Assembly (NCBI RefSeq): GCF_015500095.1
Contig: NZ_CP062983.1
Coordinates: forward strand, 2,542,001 to 2,606,000
Source: Phototrophicus methaneseepsis
GTDB taxonomy: Bacteria > Chloroflexota > Anaerolineae > Aggregatilineales > Phototrophicaceae
Direction of reading: 5' to 3'
DNA length: 64,000 bases
Every line of letters begins with the position of its first letter. The first letter of the stretch is position 1. The translations under genes were made by a program, and so were the position numbers. The notes under the pieces are model-generated. The model did no database searches, was not told the DNA's origin, and saw only the letters and a program-made list of their open reading frames with translations. This document shows, piece after piece, positions 1 to 9,007 of the stretch.

Positions 1-1145
1 TAACCGCGGTCGCCGGATTCCACAACATATTCATGGGGCAGATAGCGAATGCGTACATTGGCTTCTGATTCGCCGCTGGTGATGGCTTCTTCTACGGCTA
101 GCTGGGCTTCATCAAACTCCAGGTAGCGAGGTTGTTCACTCTGGGCGAGTTCGCCATTGACCACGTTAATCAGATCCTGGAAGCGGTCTTCGCGCAGGGC
201 AAGGCCTGCTGGCCCAACGGCGAGCATCTGCGTCAGGTAATTTTTGTTGGTGCCCCACTGTTTGTATTCATCAATGAATGGATCATAGCCGGTGAGGATC
301 AAGCCATTGTTGATGAGGCGATAAGCGGCGTCAACGTAAGGGGTTGCGTCGAAGGAGGACGGCGCTGTCTGGTTAGTTTGCAGGTCAAGCTGGCCCTTCT
401 CGTAAATGGCGAGAGGGTCAAACTGGATCAAGTCCAGTGTAGCGCTGACGTCCAGTTCACGACTGGGCGTCCCACTCATGCTAATAAGGCGGTCATTTTC
501 CCAGGCAAAGCCTGCATCGTAAGGCGGAATGTAGACAGCATCAATCTGATTGAGCAGGTAGGCTTGTGTTGTGCCGGCATTGATTGATACGACAGGCTCT
601 ATGGAGACGCCAAAGGGGATGCCAGCGATGCCCTGTTCCTGCGCTTCTGCGACGATAGCTTCTGCATCGAGCTGTAAGCCGAGCTCGCTGGGGGCAACGC
701 GCGCAAAAGTTTCGCCATCGAGCCGGATGTTAATTTCTTCATTGGCCCATTTTTCTAGCAGGGCAGCCTGTGCTTCCTCAAGGCTGCGCCCGCCAAGCGG
801 CACTCCCATTGCCCAGACGTTGGGTGGAATCTGCCCACTGAATTGGGAGACCAGCCAGACAATCCCTAAAATGGCGATAATTACCAAAGGGATGAGCTTC
901 AATAGCGGGCTGCGATTAATGAGATGCCAGACGGTATCGCGAGCATAGGTGACTGCCTGCCCCAGATTACGACTCACGGGCTGCAAATTCAGGTCGTTTA
1001 AGGGTGTTTGCCGTATGCGCGATACGGATTCTTCTTGTAGTGTTGCCATAGCGTCATGGCGTGCTTCGCGCCGGGTGCGGCGTTTTTCTTGCCGCTGACG
1101 GGCCCGGCTGACACGCTTGCGCTGAGATGAAGAGTAGTTATCCAT
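1..1145 (-). CDS. Cell-wall-binding protein, PG_binding_4/LysM type (partial, runs off left edge)
   Basis: An open frame starts at ATG 1145 and stays open to the window edge, giving about 381 residues without a stop. The N-terminal 30 residues are very basic (SSQRKRVSRARQRQEKRR). A single membrane segment follows near residues 79-98 (LIPLVIIAILGIVWLV), so the rest is predicted to be outside the membrane. The region after it (PLGGRSLEEAQAALLEKWA, then SELGLQLDAEAI) resembles the YoaR-like putative peptidoglycan-binding domain PF12229, often found with VanW or L,D-transpeptidase domains. The last visible residues, YVVESGDRG, look like the start of a LysM repeat. The catalytic or terminal part lies outside the window, so the enzyme type is unknown. 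The basic N-terminus resembles that of the gene at 10611-11780. Confidence 0.75.
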   Translation of the reverse strand, partial: MDNYSSSQRKRVSRARQRQEKRRTRREARHDAMATLQEESVSRIRQTPLNDLNLQPVSRNLGQAVTYARDTVWHLINRSPLLKLIPLVIIAILGIVWLVSQFSGQIPPNVWAMGVPLGGRSLEEAQAALLEKWANEEINIRLDGETFARVAPSELGLQLDAEAIVAEAQEQGIAGIPFGVSIEPVVSINAGTTQAYLLNQIDAVYIPPYDAGFAWENDRLISMSGTPSRELDVSATLDLIQFDPLAIYEKGQLDLQTNQTAPSSFDATPYVDAAYRLINNGLILTGYDPFIDEYKQWGTNKNYLTQMLAVGPAGLALREDRFQDLINVVNGELAQSEQPRYLEFDEAQLAVEEAITSGESEANVRIRYLPHEYVVESGDRG

Positions 1146-1522
1146 GTTTAAACCCGTTAATATTACACGCTTCCAACAGGTGAATGAGGTTATGTGACCG
1201 CTATTTGCATGACTTGTCGCCAGCAGCGCGGTTAGAATGTTTAGGGATAGTTCCATTATACACGGGTCAGGGAGTCATCCAAATGAGGCTTGCGAAGAAG
1301 ACATTTGCCTAGGAACGGTTCTCATGTTAGGATGTGACGCCCCAGCTCTACCTTACAGCGTATAACAAATTTTAGGCTCCATATGTAATGTAAAAGCAAG
1401 GCATTACGTGTATATTGCAACTACGAGGTTGATTCATTAGACATTTGAAACCTCTAAATAGATTGTTTATTATCCTACGTTGCAAAGTATAGCCCGTTTA
1501 TGAAGGCCTCATAGGTATCAAC
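1146..1522. other. AT-rich intergenic region between divergent genes
   Basis: No gene is seen in these 377 bases between the divergent wall protein and the GH13 gene. It holds two weak inverted repeats: GTAATG/CATTAC (1385-1390 and 1402-1407) and GAGGTT/AACCTC (1425-1430 and 1449-1454). It probably carries both promoters, but no convincing -35/-10 pair was chosen. Confidence 0.4.
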
Positions 1523-3070
1523 ATGGCAAAGAATTGGCCATCAAATCCAAAGATTTACCAGATTAACACCTGGGTTTGGTTGGATTCGCTCAGTCAAAAG
1601 TATAACAAGCGTATCAAGCTCGGTAATGTGCCTGAAAGTGAAATCGACACGCTGGCGACGTATCACGTGGATGCGATATGGATGATGGGCGTTTGGCATC
1701 GCGGTCCTGCGACGCGGGCAAGCGCATTAAATTACATCCGCGAGTATCGTGGTGCCTTGCCGGATATTAAAAAGCGCGATGTCATTGGCTCCGCTTATGC
1801 GATCCATGATTATGAAGTGGATCCTGGCCTAGGTGGGCGCGGTGGCCTGGCGAAATTCCGCGAACAACTCCAACAGCATGGCCTCAAGCTCTTGCTGGAT
1901 TTTGTGCCGAATCATGTCTCGACAGATCATCATTGGATTACAGAACGCCCGGATTATTTTGTAAAGGGTACGCCGGAACTGTTGGATGTAGACCCCGGTA
2001 ACTTCTTCTCTGCGGAAGACCCGGTAGACGGACGCCAGATTATCGCCCATGGGCGCGACCCTTACTTCCCTGGTTGGATTGATACCGCGCAGTTAAATGC
2101 ATTTAGCCCCGGGTACCGGGAAGCGGCCATCGCCACGCTAAAAGATATTGCGGATCAGTGCGATGGTGTGCGCTGCGACATGGCGATGTTGATGATGAAT
2201 GACATCTTCAAAAATACATGGGGTTGGTTGGGCCTGAATGCACCACGTCAGGACTTCTGGCCTTATGTGATTCCCAAGGTGCTGCGTAAAAACCCAGATT
2301 TTCTCTTCATTGCGGAGACGTATTGGGGCCTGGATTATGCGTTACATGTGCAGGGTTTCGACTTCACCTATGATAAGACGCTATATGATCGCCTTGTGAT
2401 GGGGGATGTAGACGGTCTTTATGCCCATTTAATCGCAGATATTAACTTCCTGCGCAAGAACGTTCGCTTCATTGAAAATCATGATGAACCACGGGCGGCA
2501 TCCGAATTTGGCATTGAGCGCAGTAAACCCGCCGCTGTGATGATCTGCACGCTGCCAGGTGCGACCCTGCTGCATGATGGGCAATTCTGGGGGCGGCACG
2601 TCAAGTTACCGGTGCAGATCCGTCGCCAGCCTGACGAAGAGCTGGATATGGACCTCTTCGAGTTCTATCAGACGCTCCTGGCAGAGGCGAGTAACGATAT
2701 TTATCGCACGGGCGAGTGGCGTATGTTCCATCGTGGGCCGGTGACGGATAAAAAACAAACGGGTCATGAGCATGTTGTGGCGTATGGCTGGCAAAATGGC
2801 GAAGACTGCCGTTTGATTTTGCTGAATATGGCGGATGAAAATGTTTCAGCGATGATTGACCTGGATGGCTGGGGCGACGCGCTGTATCCATATCGTTGGC
2901 AGGCAGAAGATGCTCTGACAGGCACAACAATGAGTTTCAGCGGTGATGAAGTCAGTGAATTGGGCTTGCCCATTGAGATGGACCCCTACGATATGTATAT
3001 CTTCCGCTTGATGCCTGTCGGGCCATCGCCACAGCGCAAAAAGCGCAAGAAAAAACCCGTTAAGGCCTAG
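1523..3070 (+). CDS. GH13-family glycosidase, cytoplasmic
   Basis: This 515-residue protein belongs to the alpha-amylase (GH13) superfamily and should hydrolyse or transfer alpha-glucosidic bonds through a double-displacement mechanism. The (beta/alpha)8-barrel motifs are visible: DFVPNH (126-131), GVRCD with the nucleophile D219, FIAET with the acid/base E265, and ENHDE with D321. There is no signal peptide, so it is likely intracellular and may act on glycogen or maltodextrin-type stores. The C-terminus ends in a lysine/arginine-rich tail (RKKRKKKPVKA). A small membrane-protein gene follows after only 5 bases. It differs from the secreted GH13 enzyme at 52888. The exact substrate cannot be read from the sequence. 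Confidence 0.88.
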   Translation: MAKNWPSNPKIYQINTWVWLDSLSQKYNKRIKLGNVPESEIDTLATYHVDAIWMMGVWHRGPATRASALNYIREYRGALPDIKKRDVIGSAYAIHDYEVDPGLGGRGGLAKFREQLQQHGLKLLLDFVPNHVSTDHHWITERPDYFVKGTPELLDVDPGNFFSAEDPVDGRQIIAHGRDPYFPGWIDTAQLNAFSPGYREAAIATLKDIADQCDGVRCDMAMLMMNDIFKNTWGWLGLNAPRQDFWPYVIPKVLRKNPDFLFIAETYWGLDYALHVQGFDFTYDKTLYDRLVMGDVDGLYAHLIADINFLRKNVRFIENHDEPRAASEFGIERSKPAAVMICTLPGATLLHDGQFWGRHVKLPVQIRRQPDEELDMDLFEFYQTLLAEASNDIYRTGEWRMFHRGPVTDKKQTGHEHVVAYGWQNGEDCRLILLNMADENVSAMIDLDGWGDALYPYRWQAEDALTGTTMSFSGDEVSELGLPIEMDPYDMYIFRLMPVGPSPQRKKRKKKPVKA

Positions 3071-3075
3071 CAGTC

Positions 3076-3510
3076 ATGGTGCGTGTTCCGCAGATAACGC
3101 TCGGCTGGCGTCTGCTGACGCTGGCCTGGGGTGCTGTTATCTTTAGCTGGTTGATGGTCGAAGATGATCGTGTGGCGTCTGTGGTCGTGATTGGGCTGGG
3201 CGGCGTGCTTTTGGTGGTGGCAACGAATATGATGCAGCGTTATGGTGGGCAAATATTGCGCCAACGCGACTATGCCGCGCTTCTGACTGTGATGGGGTTG
3301 TTTGTAGGGGGCGGGAGTGCCGCCTCGGCAGCGGCGTTGATGTTCCTAAAGACTGCGCTGCATAGCCATATCTACCCGGATTATCCCGTGGGGCTGATGC
3401 TGGCTATGTTGGCGCGCATCCCTGCCTGGGGTGCTGCCGGGGCGTTATTGGGCTTCAGCGTGTGGTTGCTGCTGCTGACGCGCTATGGTGTCTCGTCGGA
3501 GAGCTTATAG
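3076..3510 (+). CDS. Small integral membrane protein, unknown function
   Basis: This 144-residue protein begins 5 bases after the GH13 stop codon, so the two are probably co-transcribed. Four hydrophobic segments are evident, near residues 12-28, 36-57, 69-95 and 117-137. No catalytic motif was recognised. Its last 28 bases overlap the end of the convergent DUF952 gene on the other strand. Confidence 0.7.
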   Translation: MVRVPQITLGWRLLTLAWGAVIFSWLMVEDDRVASVVVIGLGGVLLVVATNMMQRYGGQILRQRDYAALLTVMGLFVGGGSAASAAALMFLKTALHSHIYPDYPVGLMLAMLARIPAWGAAGALLGFSVWLLLLTRYGVSSESL

Positions 3511-3851
3511 TGACCTTCGGCGTCATAATGCAAGGGCACCATCGTAACCACGGCATCGACATTAATAGGGCCATATACGTGTGGGAACAGGGCCTCATCG
3601 GTCGGGCGTGATGTTGTGTCACCATTGGGGTGCGCAGGTGGCTCCCATTTGATTTCACTCGTCAAAATCGCTTCATCAATGCACAGCAAGACCAACTCCG
3701 GTATATCCAGGTAAAATGCATTGGCAACCTGGGGCACCTGCTCCCTGGTAGAGCAGTGGATAAACCCCTCGCTTTCCAGGGTCGGCGTCGTGTAAGCGCC
3801 TTTTTCCTCAGCTTTGAGCCATTCCGTCTCTGTGGTGATGTGATAAATCAT
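3483..3851 (-). CDS. DUF952 family protein
   Basis: A 122-residue protein starting MIYHITTETEW and containing SEGFIHCST and LFPHVYGPI, which match the DUF952 family (small cytoplasmic proteins with an ADP-ribosyltransferase-like fold; role unsettled). The ATG at 3851 is preferred over an upstream in-frame start at 3875 because it forms an ATGA overlap with the stop codon of the acetyltransferase gene, indicating translational coupling. The gene ends inside the 3' end of the convergent membrane-protein gene. Confidence 0.85.
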   Translation of the reverse strand: MIYHITTETEWLKAEEKGAYTTPTLESEGFIHCSTREQVPQVANAFYLDIPELVLLCIDEAILTSEIKWEPPAHPNGDTTSRPTDEALFPHVYGPINVDAVVTMVPLHYDAEGHYKLSDETP

Positions 3852-4975
3852 GTCTTTGCTCCAGCAATAGACCAATCTTGAGCGAGCATAGCATAAATAC
3901 GCGCGTCGAGGTGGGTATTACGGGCAAGGGTGGCCTGCCTCTGAACACCTTCTAATGTATAGCCCAGGCGTTGCGGTATCGCGGCGCTTTTTTCATTGCC
4001 TACGGCACACATGATCTCCACACGATTAAGCCCCAGGTTAACCAGTGCAAACTGCGTTAGGCAATGGACGACGCGCGTCATGATGCCGCTGCCCGTGACG
4101 TGTTGAGAAAGCCAGTAGCCAATCTCGGTCTTCTTCTGGTTGAAGTCCCAATAATGATATTCAACCGCGCCGACGAGCTCGCCTTTATACCAGATGCCCG
4201 CTGCAAAGCCGTTTTCCTGGGCATAGTTATTGAGCGTGCGCTCAATGAAAGCGGCTGTATCCTGGGCGGATTGTGTATCATCGACCCAGGGTAGCCATTG
4301 CCGCAGATGATCCCTGTTTTGGTCAACCAGATCGTAGAGCGCTGCCGTATGATGGCGTTCAAATAGGCGCAGCTCAATTTCTGCATCAACGGGCCACTTA
4401 ATCGCGGCATCTTCCAGGAAGGGCGTCCATTCGTCACGCAGCATGCTGTAGTACTGCAAGTCGATGATTGTGCGGTTATCGTCTTGATCGCTGATGTAAC
4501 CGCTCTGGCGGCCTGTCATCTCGTATTGATAGCCCGCTCGCTTAGCGACGTTCTGACTGGGAATATTTTCTGTCGCTGCGCGGATGAAGATGCGATTCAT
4601 CCCTAATGTGCGATAGCTAAAATCCGTCACCGCTTTGACAGCTCTGGTCATAATGCCCTTGCCTGTAAAGGGCTGCCCTAGCCAGTAGCCAATTTCTGCC
4701 GTATGCGCGACCTTATTCCGCTGATGTAGGCCGATGCCGCCTGCTAAACTCCCGTCGTATAGGATCGCAAAGCCATAATCCTGGCCTGCTGCGAGGCTCT
4801 GGCGCATCATGCGGACGAATTGCTGAGAATGAGCCAGCTCTGTCGAGGTCCAGGCCCAGGGTAACCATGTGCCGATATAGGCGCGGTTCGATGCAACCAG
4901 GGCAGTTTGCTGCTTGCTATGCAAATTGCTCAGAAGTTGCAGTTCGATATGCTCATCAACTTGGATGCCGAACAT
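3848..4975 (-). CDS. Tandem GNAT N-acetyltransferase (two RimJ/RimL-type domains)
   Basis: The 375-residue protein consists of two complete GNAT domains of the RimJ/RimL type, which transfer acetyl from acetyl-CoA to an amine, often a protein N-terminus. Domain 1 covers about residues 8-180 and domain 2 about 190-370. Both halves share the hallmark sequence EIGYWL followed by the acetyl-CoA loop (TGKGIMTR in the first, TGSGIMTR in the second), and each has an RxGY segment (KRAGYQYE, QRLGYTLE). RimL-type enzymes usually have a single domain of about 180 residues, so this is an internal duplication. The gene is coupled by ATGA to the DUF952 gene. The substrate is unknown. Confidence 0.87.
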   Translation of the reverse strand: MFGIQVDEHIELQLLSNLHSKQQTALVASNRAYIGTWLPWAWTSTELAHSQQFVRMMRQSLAAGQDYGFAILYDGSLAGGIGLHQRNKVAHTAEIGYWLGQPFTGKGIMTRAVKAVTDFSYRTLGMNRIFIRAATENIPSQNVAKRAGYQYEMTGRQSGYISDQDDNRTIIDLQYYSMLRDEWTPFLEDAAIKWPVDAEIELRLFERHHTAALYDLVDQNRDHLRQWLPWVDDTQSAQDTAAFIERTLNNYAQENGFAAGIWYKGELVGAVEYHYWDFNQKKTEIGYWLSQHVTGSGIMTRVVHCLTQFALVNLGLNRVEIMCAVGNEKSAAIPQRLGYTLEGVQRQATLARNTHLDARIYAMLAQDWSIAGAKT

Positions 4976-5029
4976 AAGTCACTCATTCTTTTGATTGGGT
5001 TCAACAGGCATTGCGATGAACTTGGTATT

Positions 5030-7273
5030 TTAGCGCTGCCAGATGCGGATATTCTGCCTCATTGTATCCATTTCTTGCGGGAGAATATGCCATAACGTCG
5101 CGCTAAGATGGTCCAGATCGCTTGTTATTGTGCCATTATGGGCCAAAAGGGAGAAATTTGCTAGCTGTGAATGCAGCGAGTTCGTGGGATCGTACTGGGG
5201 GATACGCAGCCGCTTAAGGATGCCTGCCTGTGCAAAGCTCTTGCCGCCTGCCTGGGAATGTGTAACCAGGGCGAAGTTAAAGGGTAGGCTGTTGAGGCAG
5301 GCAGCCAGATAGTGGGCTTCATCTTCGTTATCCAGGCCGACAAAGGGATGCATAGCCTGGTTGGTCATGACAGGATGGCCTTCATTTGGGCCGACGACCG
5401 CTGCTTGCATCGACTGGGCGCCTATGCCTTGCCAGACGACTTTGTAGGGAGCGAAAGTATAATGCCCGACATCGAACATGGTATAAAATGGCGCGCTTTG
5501 TTTAAAGTAGCGCTGGTAAGCGGCGCGCTTGATAAGCGTCTCTTTGAATTGAGCGAGATAAGCGTAGGTCAGGGGATAGTGAGCTTGAAGCCAATCTTCG
5601 TCGTAACCTCGCCGTGTTTGCGGGTCCTGGACCATGAGAATAGTGGTTGTCGGATAGGCTTGCCAACGGGTAACGTCGCTGCCACGCAGCAGCGGATAGA
5701 CGAGGGCACTTTCGATAGTTGCCTGCACTTGTTTAATGGACTTTTTGCCCGTGTCTGCCTGGTTGCGTATGGTCAGTGTTTCGCCATGATGAGCGAGCAC
5801 CTCCAACCAGTAAACGCCGTTTGCGCCGCCTGTATAGACCCCCGCGTGCGCTTCGTAGTCTGATGGGCCGAGTAGCTTGTGTAGACCACTAAGCGCCTGC
5901 TGAGGGGCGCTAATCCATGGGCTGCCTGTGTCGCTTGTGTCGATAGGTTGAGCGTGCATAGGATGGCGCGTCGTGGCCTTTAGAATCGTGCTGAGGCGGC
6001 TGTCCTCAAATTGTCGACGTCTGCCGGAGACATGCCACAGTGTATAGGATGCCATCGCATCAATCATGGGTTGATGTGAAAGGCTTTTATTCGCATAGAG
6101 CACGATTGTATCTAGCTTGCTGCCACCATAAGTGGTTAATCGGCTGACGTCATCAATGTGCGTGACCGTTAGCGGACCATGCTCAGCGAGGTAGCTGCGA
6201 AAGCCCGCCCCGGCCCCACCAGATTTGAGGGTGCTGCGGCTGAGCAGGAAGGCCAGCGTGCCGCCATCAGCCAGATAGCGATCCGCGACGACGCATGTAA
6301 ACAGCGTTGCCAGGTCTTTTTTACCTTTACCAAGGATGCTATCCATACCTGTATGGGAGAAAAGGCCATAAGACACCCACAAAGGGCGTGTTTGTTCTCG
6401 GTATTGTGTGGAAAGATGCTGCCAGTTCACCCAGGGTGGGTTACCGACGACAAAATCGAAAGTTGGTAGGTTAAGGTCATTGAACAGTGTATCAGCGTGG
6501 TAGATAGGCAGGTTCGTTTCTGGGGGCCATGTTGGCAGGCTGAGGATAAGCGCTGTTTTTGCGGTTAAGACGGCGATTTCGCTGTTATCAATCCCCGCTA
6601 TGCGCGCGAGGATATCGTCTGCATGGCCCATTTGTATGGCGCGTTGTATGGCTGCTGCCAGAAAGCTCCCACTACCGCACGCTGGGTCCAGCAGGGTGGT
6701 CGTGCCATCATAGCCGACCTGCTCTAAGACATGCTGCACCAGCCAATCTGGCGTGTAGTAAGCGCCCTGGGCATGTCGCACGGGGCGCGGTACAAGCTCA
6801 TGATACAGTCCCTTAAGCAGATCGCCCTGCGGGGCCTGTAAATCCATCTCCGGGTAGGTTGTTATATCAATCGCAGATAGAGCGGGTTGCATCCATTGTG
6901 GCGGGGCTACATTGAGCAGGCCATGCTGCCTGAAGAGATTGCCGTTACAAACGTCCATCCACTGCCAGGAGGTACCCGTTCGCTGGTGGATGGCTTCCGC
7001 AGCCAGCCAGAGGGCGACACTGGCGATATAAAGGTGCAGGCTGTTGAACAGCCTGCCCGGTTCTGCGTTGGGAATATGATACTGGCTACCGATTTGTGCC
7101 CAGTCTACATCGGAAGATGCGGCGGGGTGTGGTAAAGATGGGTCGCTCAGGGCTGCATAGAGCCCTGGGATTGCTGCTTGCGCGGGTTCCGATTGGCTGC
7201 CAAAAGCGAAGCGGATTTGCCGCGCGGTGACGAGCTTACTCATATAGGCGTGGCTGCTTCTGTAGCCATACAT
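5030..7273 (-). CDS. Class I DNA N6-adenine methyltransferase, TaqI/Eco57I-like
   Basis: This 747-residue protein should methylate adenine in a specific DNA site using S-adenosylmethionine. Motif X-like GAYYTP lies at 170-175, motif I DPACGSGSF at 196-204, and the catalytic motif IV NPPW at 278-281. The C-terminal 300 residues, with TGGANGVYWLE and PLLRGSDVTRW, resemble the target-recognition region of TaqI/Eco57I-type methylases. No nuclease motif or neighbouring restriction gene was recognised; the flanking genes are a GNAT and SufE. It may therefore be an orphan regulatory or epigenetic methylase, or a Type IIG enzyme whose nuclease part is not recognisable. The ATG at 7273 has no clear Shine-Dalgarno; an alternative start is M11 at 7243. 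Confidence 0.85.
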   Translation of the reverse strand: MYGYRSSHAYMSKLVTARQIRFAFGSQSEPAQAAIPGLYAALSDPSLPHPAASSDVDWAQIGSQYHIPNAEPGRLFNSLHLYIASVALWLAAEAIHQRTGTSWQWMDVCNGNLFRQHGLLNVAPPQWMQPALSAIDITTYPEMDLQAPQGDLLKGLYHELVPRPVRHAQGAYYTPDWLVQHVLEQVGYDGTTTLLDPACGSGSFLAAAIQRAIQMGHADDILARIAGIDNSEIAVLTAKTALILSLPTWPPETNLPIYHADTLFNDLNLPTFDFVVGNPPWVNWQHLSTQYREQTRPLWVSYGLFSHTGMDSILGKGKKDLATLFTCVVADRYLADGGTLAFLLSRSTLKSGGAGAGFRSYLAEHGPLTVTHIDDVSRLTTYGGSKLDTIVLYANKSLSHQPMIDAMASYTLWHVSGRRRQFEDSRLSTILKATTRHPMHAQPIDTSDTGSPWISAPQQALSGLHKLLGPSDYEAHAGVYTGGANGVYWLEVLAHHGETLTIRNQADTGKKSIKQVQATIESALVYPLLRGSDVTRWQAYPTTTILMVQDPQTRRGYDEDWLQAHYPLTYAYLAQFKETLIKRAAYQRYFKQSAPFYTMFDVGHYTFAPYKVVWQGIGAQSMQAAVVGPNEGHPVMTNQAMHPFVGLDNEDEAHYLAACLNSLPFNFALVTHSQAGGKSFAQAGILKRLRIPQYDPTNSLHSQLANFSLLAHNGTITSDLDHLSATLWHILPQEMDTMRQNIRIWQR

Positions 7274-7309
7274 AACAGGCTAGGCTGATTGACAGGGGAC
7301 GCCATACGG

Positions 7310-7756
7310 TTATTTACCCTGGCGGCGTTTGGCTTCCGCAACGACCATGTTGACAATGCCCATCAAGCCCTGGCCTTTGCCCATGGCGATATTCTTGCCG
7401 AAGAAGTCGAAGACAATATCGGCCTGCACGTTGGCGACCTGGTCCAGCGGTGCGCCGGAGAGCGCATCATCCAGGATGACGGCTATTGCCATCGCGCTCA
7501 GGCCCTGCGGGTTGAGCACATCAAACCAGTATTTCAGGGTGCCGTCTTCGTTTTCTTCGGCCCATACGAAGGCCTCAGATTCACACGAGGGGACGCGGTG
7601 CGACTCATCATAGGGTTGACTGGCGATGCGCTCCGGCACTTTGACCTCGTTGAAGCCATCGGCAAGCTGGATGAGGTATTCTTGCCGTTCCATACGATTG
7701 GTGATGAACGAGAAGTCTTCTCTGGTTTCTTCTAACTTAGTGGGAATATTGCTCAT
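7310..7756 (-). CDS. sufE: SufE-like Fe-S cluster assembly sulfur acceptor
   Basis: This 148-residue protein matches the SufE family, which accepts persulfide sulfur from cysteine desulfurase and passes it on for iron-sulfur cluster assembly. The conserved active-site cysteine is C58 in VPSCESEAF, the position expected for the SufE persulfide site. The ATG at 7756 was chosen because AAGGA lies just upstream and the family N-terminus begins there; an in-frame start at 7816 adds 20 unconserved residues. The rhodanese gene lies immediately upstream on the same strand, and this sufE-next-to-sseA arrangement is known from actinobacteria. No cysteine desulfurase gene is in the window. Confidence 0.87.
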   Translation of the reverse strand: MSNIPTKLEETREDFSFITNRMERQEYLIQLADGFNEVKVPERIASQPYDESHRVPSCESEAFVWAEENEDGTLKYWFDVLNPQGLSAMAIAVILDDALSGAPLDQVANVQADIVFDFFGKNIAMGKGQGLMGIVNMVVAEAKRRQGK

Positions 7757-7948
7757 TGGGTCCTTATCCTCATCGTCGGTCGAATTGCGACGTATTGTAG
7801 CATAGTTCTGGGGCAAGCTGATGCCCTGAATCCACTGGATAGATGCTATGTAGCTTGCCTGGCGGTGGGTGATGAATGCAAACGAGGGCAGTTACCCGCC
7901 CTCGCTTTTGATCCATGGTGGTGCTTGCAAAATGGCGCTTATAGCTGC

Positions 7949-8812
7949 CTATTTTTCAATCGGCACACCCACGCTGTTGCCCCATTCCGTCCAGGAACCA
8001 TCGTAGTTGCGGACGTTATCGAAGCCGAGCAGGTAATTCAGGACGAACCAGCTATGGCTGCTGCGCTCACCAATACGGCAGTAAGAAACTGTCGGTTTGT
8101 TGGGGTCCAGGCCCTGTTCATCTTCGTAGATGGCCTTCAGTTCTTCAGCATTTTTGAAGGTGCCATCTTCATTGGCGGCACGGCTCCAGGGGATATTCTT
8201 CGCGCCGGGGATATGGCCGCCGCGTAATGCACCCTCCTGCGGGTAGCCTTCCATGTGCAGCTTTTCGCCGCTGTATTCGGCTGGGCTGCGGACGTCCACG
8301 AGCTGGCCTTTACCCTGTACATGCTTGAGCACGTCTTCGCGCAGGGCACGGATGCTCTTGTCATCGCGGTCTTGCGGCGCCTTGTATTCTGTTTCTGAGT
8401 AGGTCGGCACGTCGCGGGTGAGATCGCGGCCTTCCGCAACCCACTTGGTACGGCCACCATCCATGACTTTGGTATTGGTATGGCCGAACAGGTTAAACAC
8501 CCAGAAGGCGTAAGTGGCCCACCAGTTGCCCTTATCACCATAGAAGACAACGGTTGTTTCTGGCGTGATGCCGATGCGGCTGGCGAGCGCTTCAAAGGCA
8601 TCTTTGCCGATGTAATCGCGCACGATGGGGTCATTCAGGTCGTTGGTCCAGTCGACTTCGACCGCGCCGGGGATGTGCCCTGACGGGTACAGCAGCGGGT
8701 CTTCGTTGGATTCCACGATGCGTACGTTTTCGTTGTTCAGGTTTTCAGCAACCCACTCCGTAGAAACGAGTACATCTGGGCTGGTATAACCGCGTTCATT
8801 GATGTCTGCCAT
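7949..8812 (-). CDS. sseA: Thiosulfate/3-mercaptopyruvate sulfurtransferase, tandem rhodanese
   Basis: A 287-residue, two-domain rhodanese that moves sulfane sulfur from thiosulfate or 3-mercaptopyruvate to acceptors. The N-terminal domain (about 10-135) has YGDKGNWWA in place of an active-site loop and lacks the cysteine, as expected for the inactive structural half. The C-terminal domain carries the catalytic loop CRIGERSSH with C245. A strong ribosome-binding site (GGAGGAG, 8819-8825) precedes ATG 8812. The downstream sufE gene suggests a shared role in sulfur trafficking. Two small inverted repeats lie directly upstream of the ribosome-binding site. Confidence 0.92.
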   Translation of the reverse strand: MADINERGYTSPDVLVSTEWVAENLNNENVRIVESNEDPLLYPSGHIPGAVEVDWTNDLNDPIVRDYIGKDAFEALASRIGITPETTVVFYGDKGNWWATYAFWVFNLFGHTNTKVMDGGRTKWVAEGRDLTRDVPTYSETEYKAPQDRDDKSIRALREDVLKHVQGKGQLVDVRSPAEYSGEKLHMEGYPQEGALRGGHIPGAKNIPWSRAANEDGTFKNAEELKAIYEDEQGLDPNKPTVSYCRIGERSSHSWFVLNYLLGFDNVRNYDGSWTEWGNSVGVPIEK

Positions 8813-8837
8813 TGTATCTCCTCCTCAATTCTGGTTA

Positions 8838-8878
8838 TTGCAATAGTTTGATTGCAAAGTGATTCTAGATAGTCACTT
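8838..8878 (-). promoter_or_regulatory. Two adjacent inverted repeats in the sseA leader
   Basis: TTGCAAT (8838-8844) pairs with ATTGCAA (8851-8857) across a 6-base loop. Next to it, AAGTGA (8857-8862) pairs with TCACTT (8873-8878). The first hairpin sits about 12 bases upstream of the sseA ribosome-binding site. It could be an operator or a leader hairpin; no known riboswitch was recognised. Confidence 0.45.
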
Positions 8879-8980
8879 GAATTCACACGAATTCTATTTG
8901 GGAACGATTTTATCGATAACAACCGCTGCTACACAATTTTCTGATGATCTGCATAGCCTCCTTTGTATTTAAAGGATAAA

Positions 8981-9007
8981 AAAAGCCAACCGGTTGGGTT
9001 GGCTTTT
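8981..9007 (-). terminator. Rho-independent terminator, strongest on minus strand
   Basis: A perfect 11-base stem (8981-8991 with 8997-9007) with a 5-base loop. On the minus strand the stem runs into seven T residues. It lies about 210 bases beyond the stop of the gene ending at 9217 and about 165 bases upstream of the sseA start, so it either ends that upstream transcript or attenuates a leader. Confidence 0.8.
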
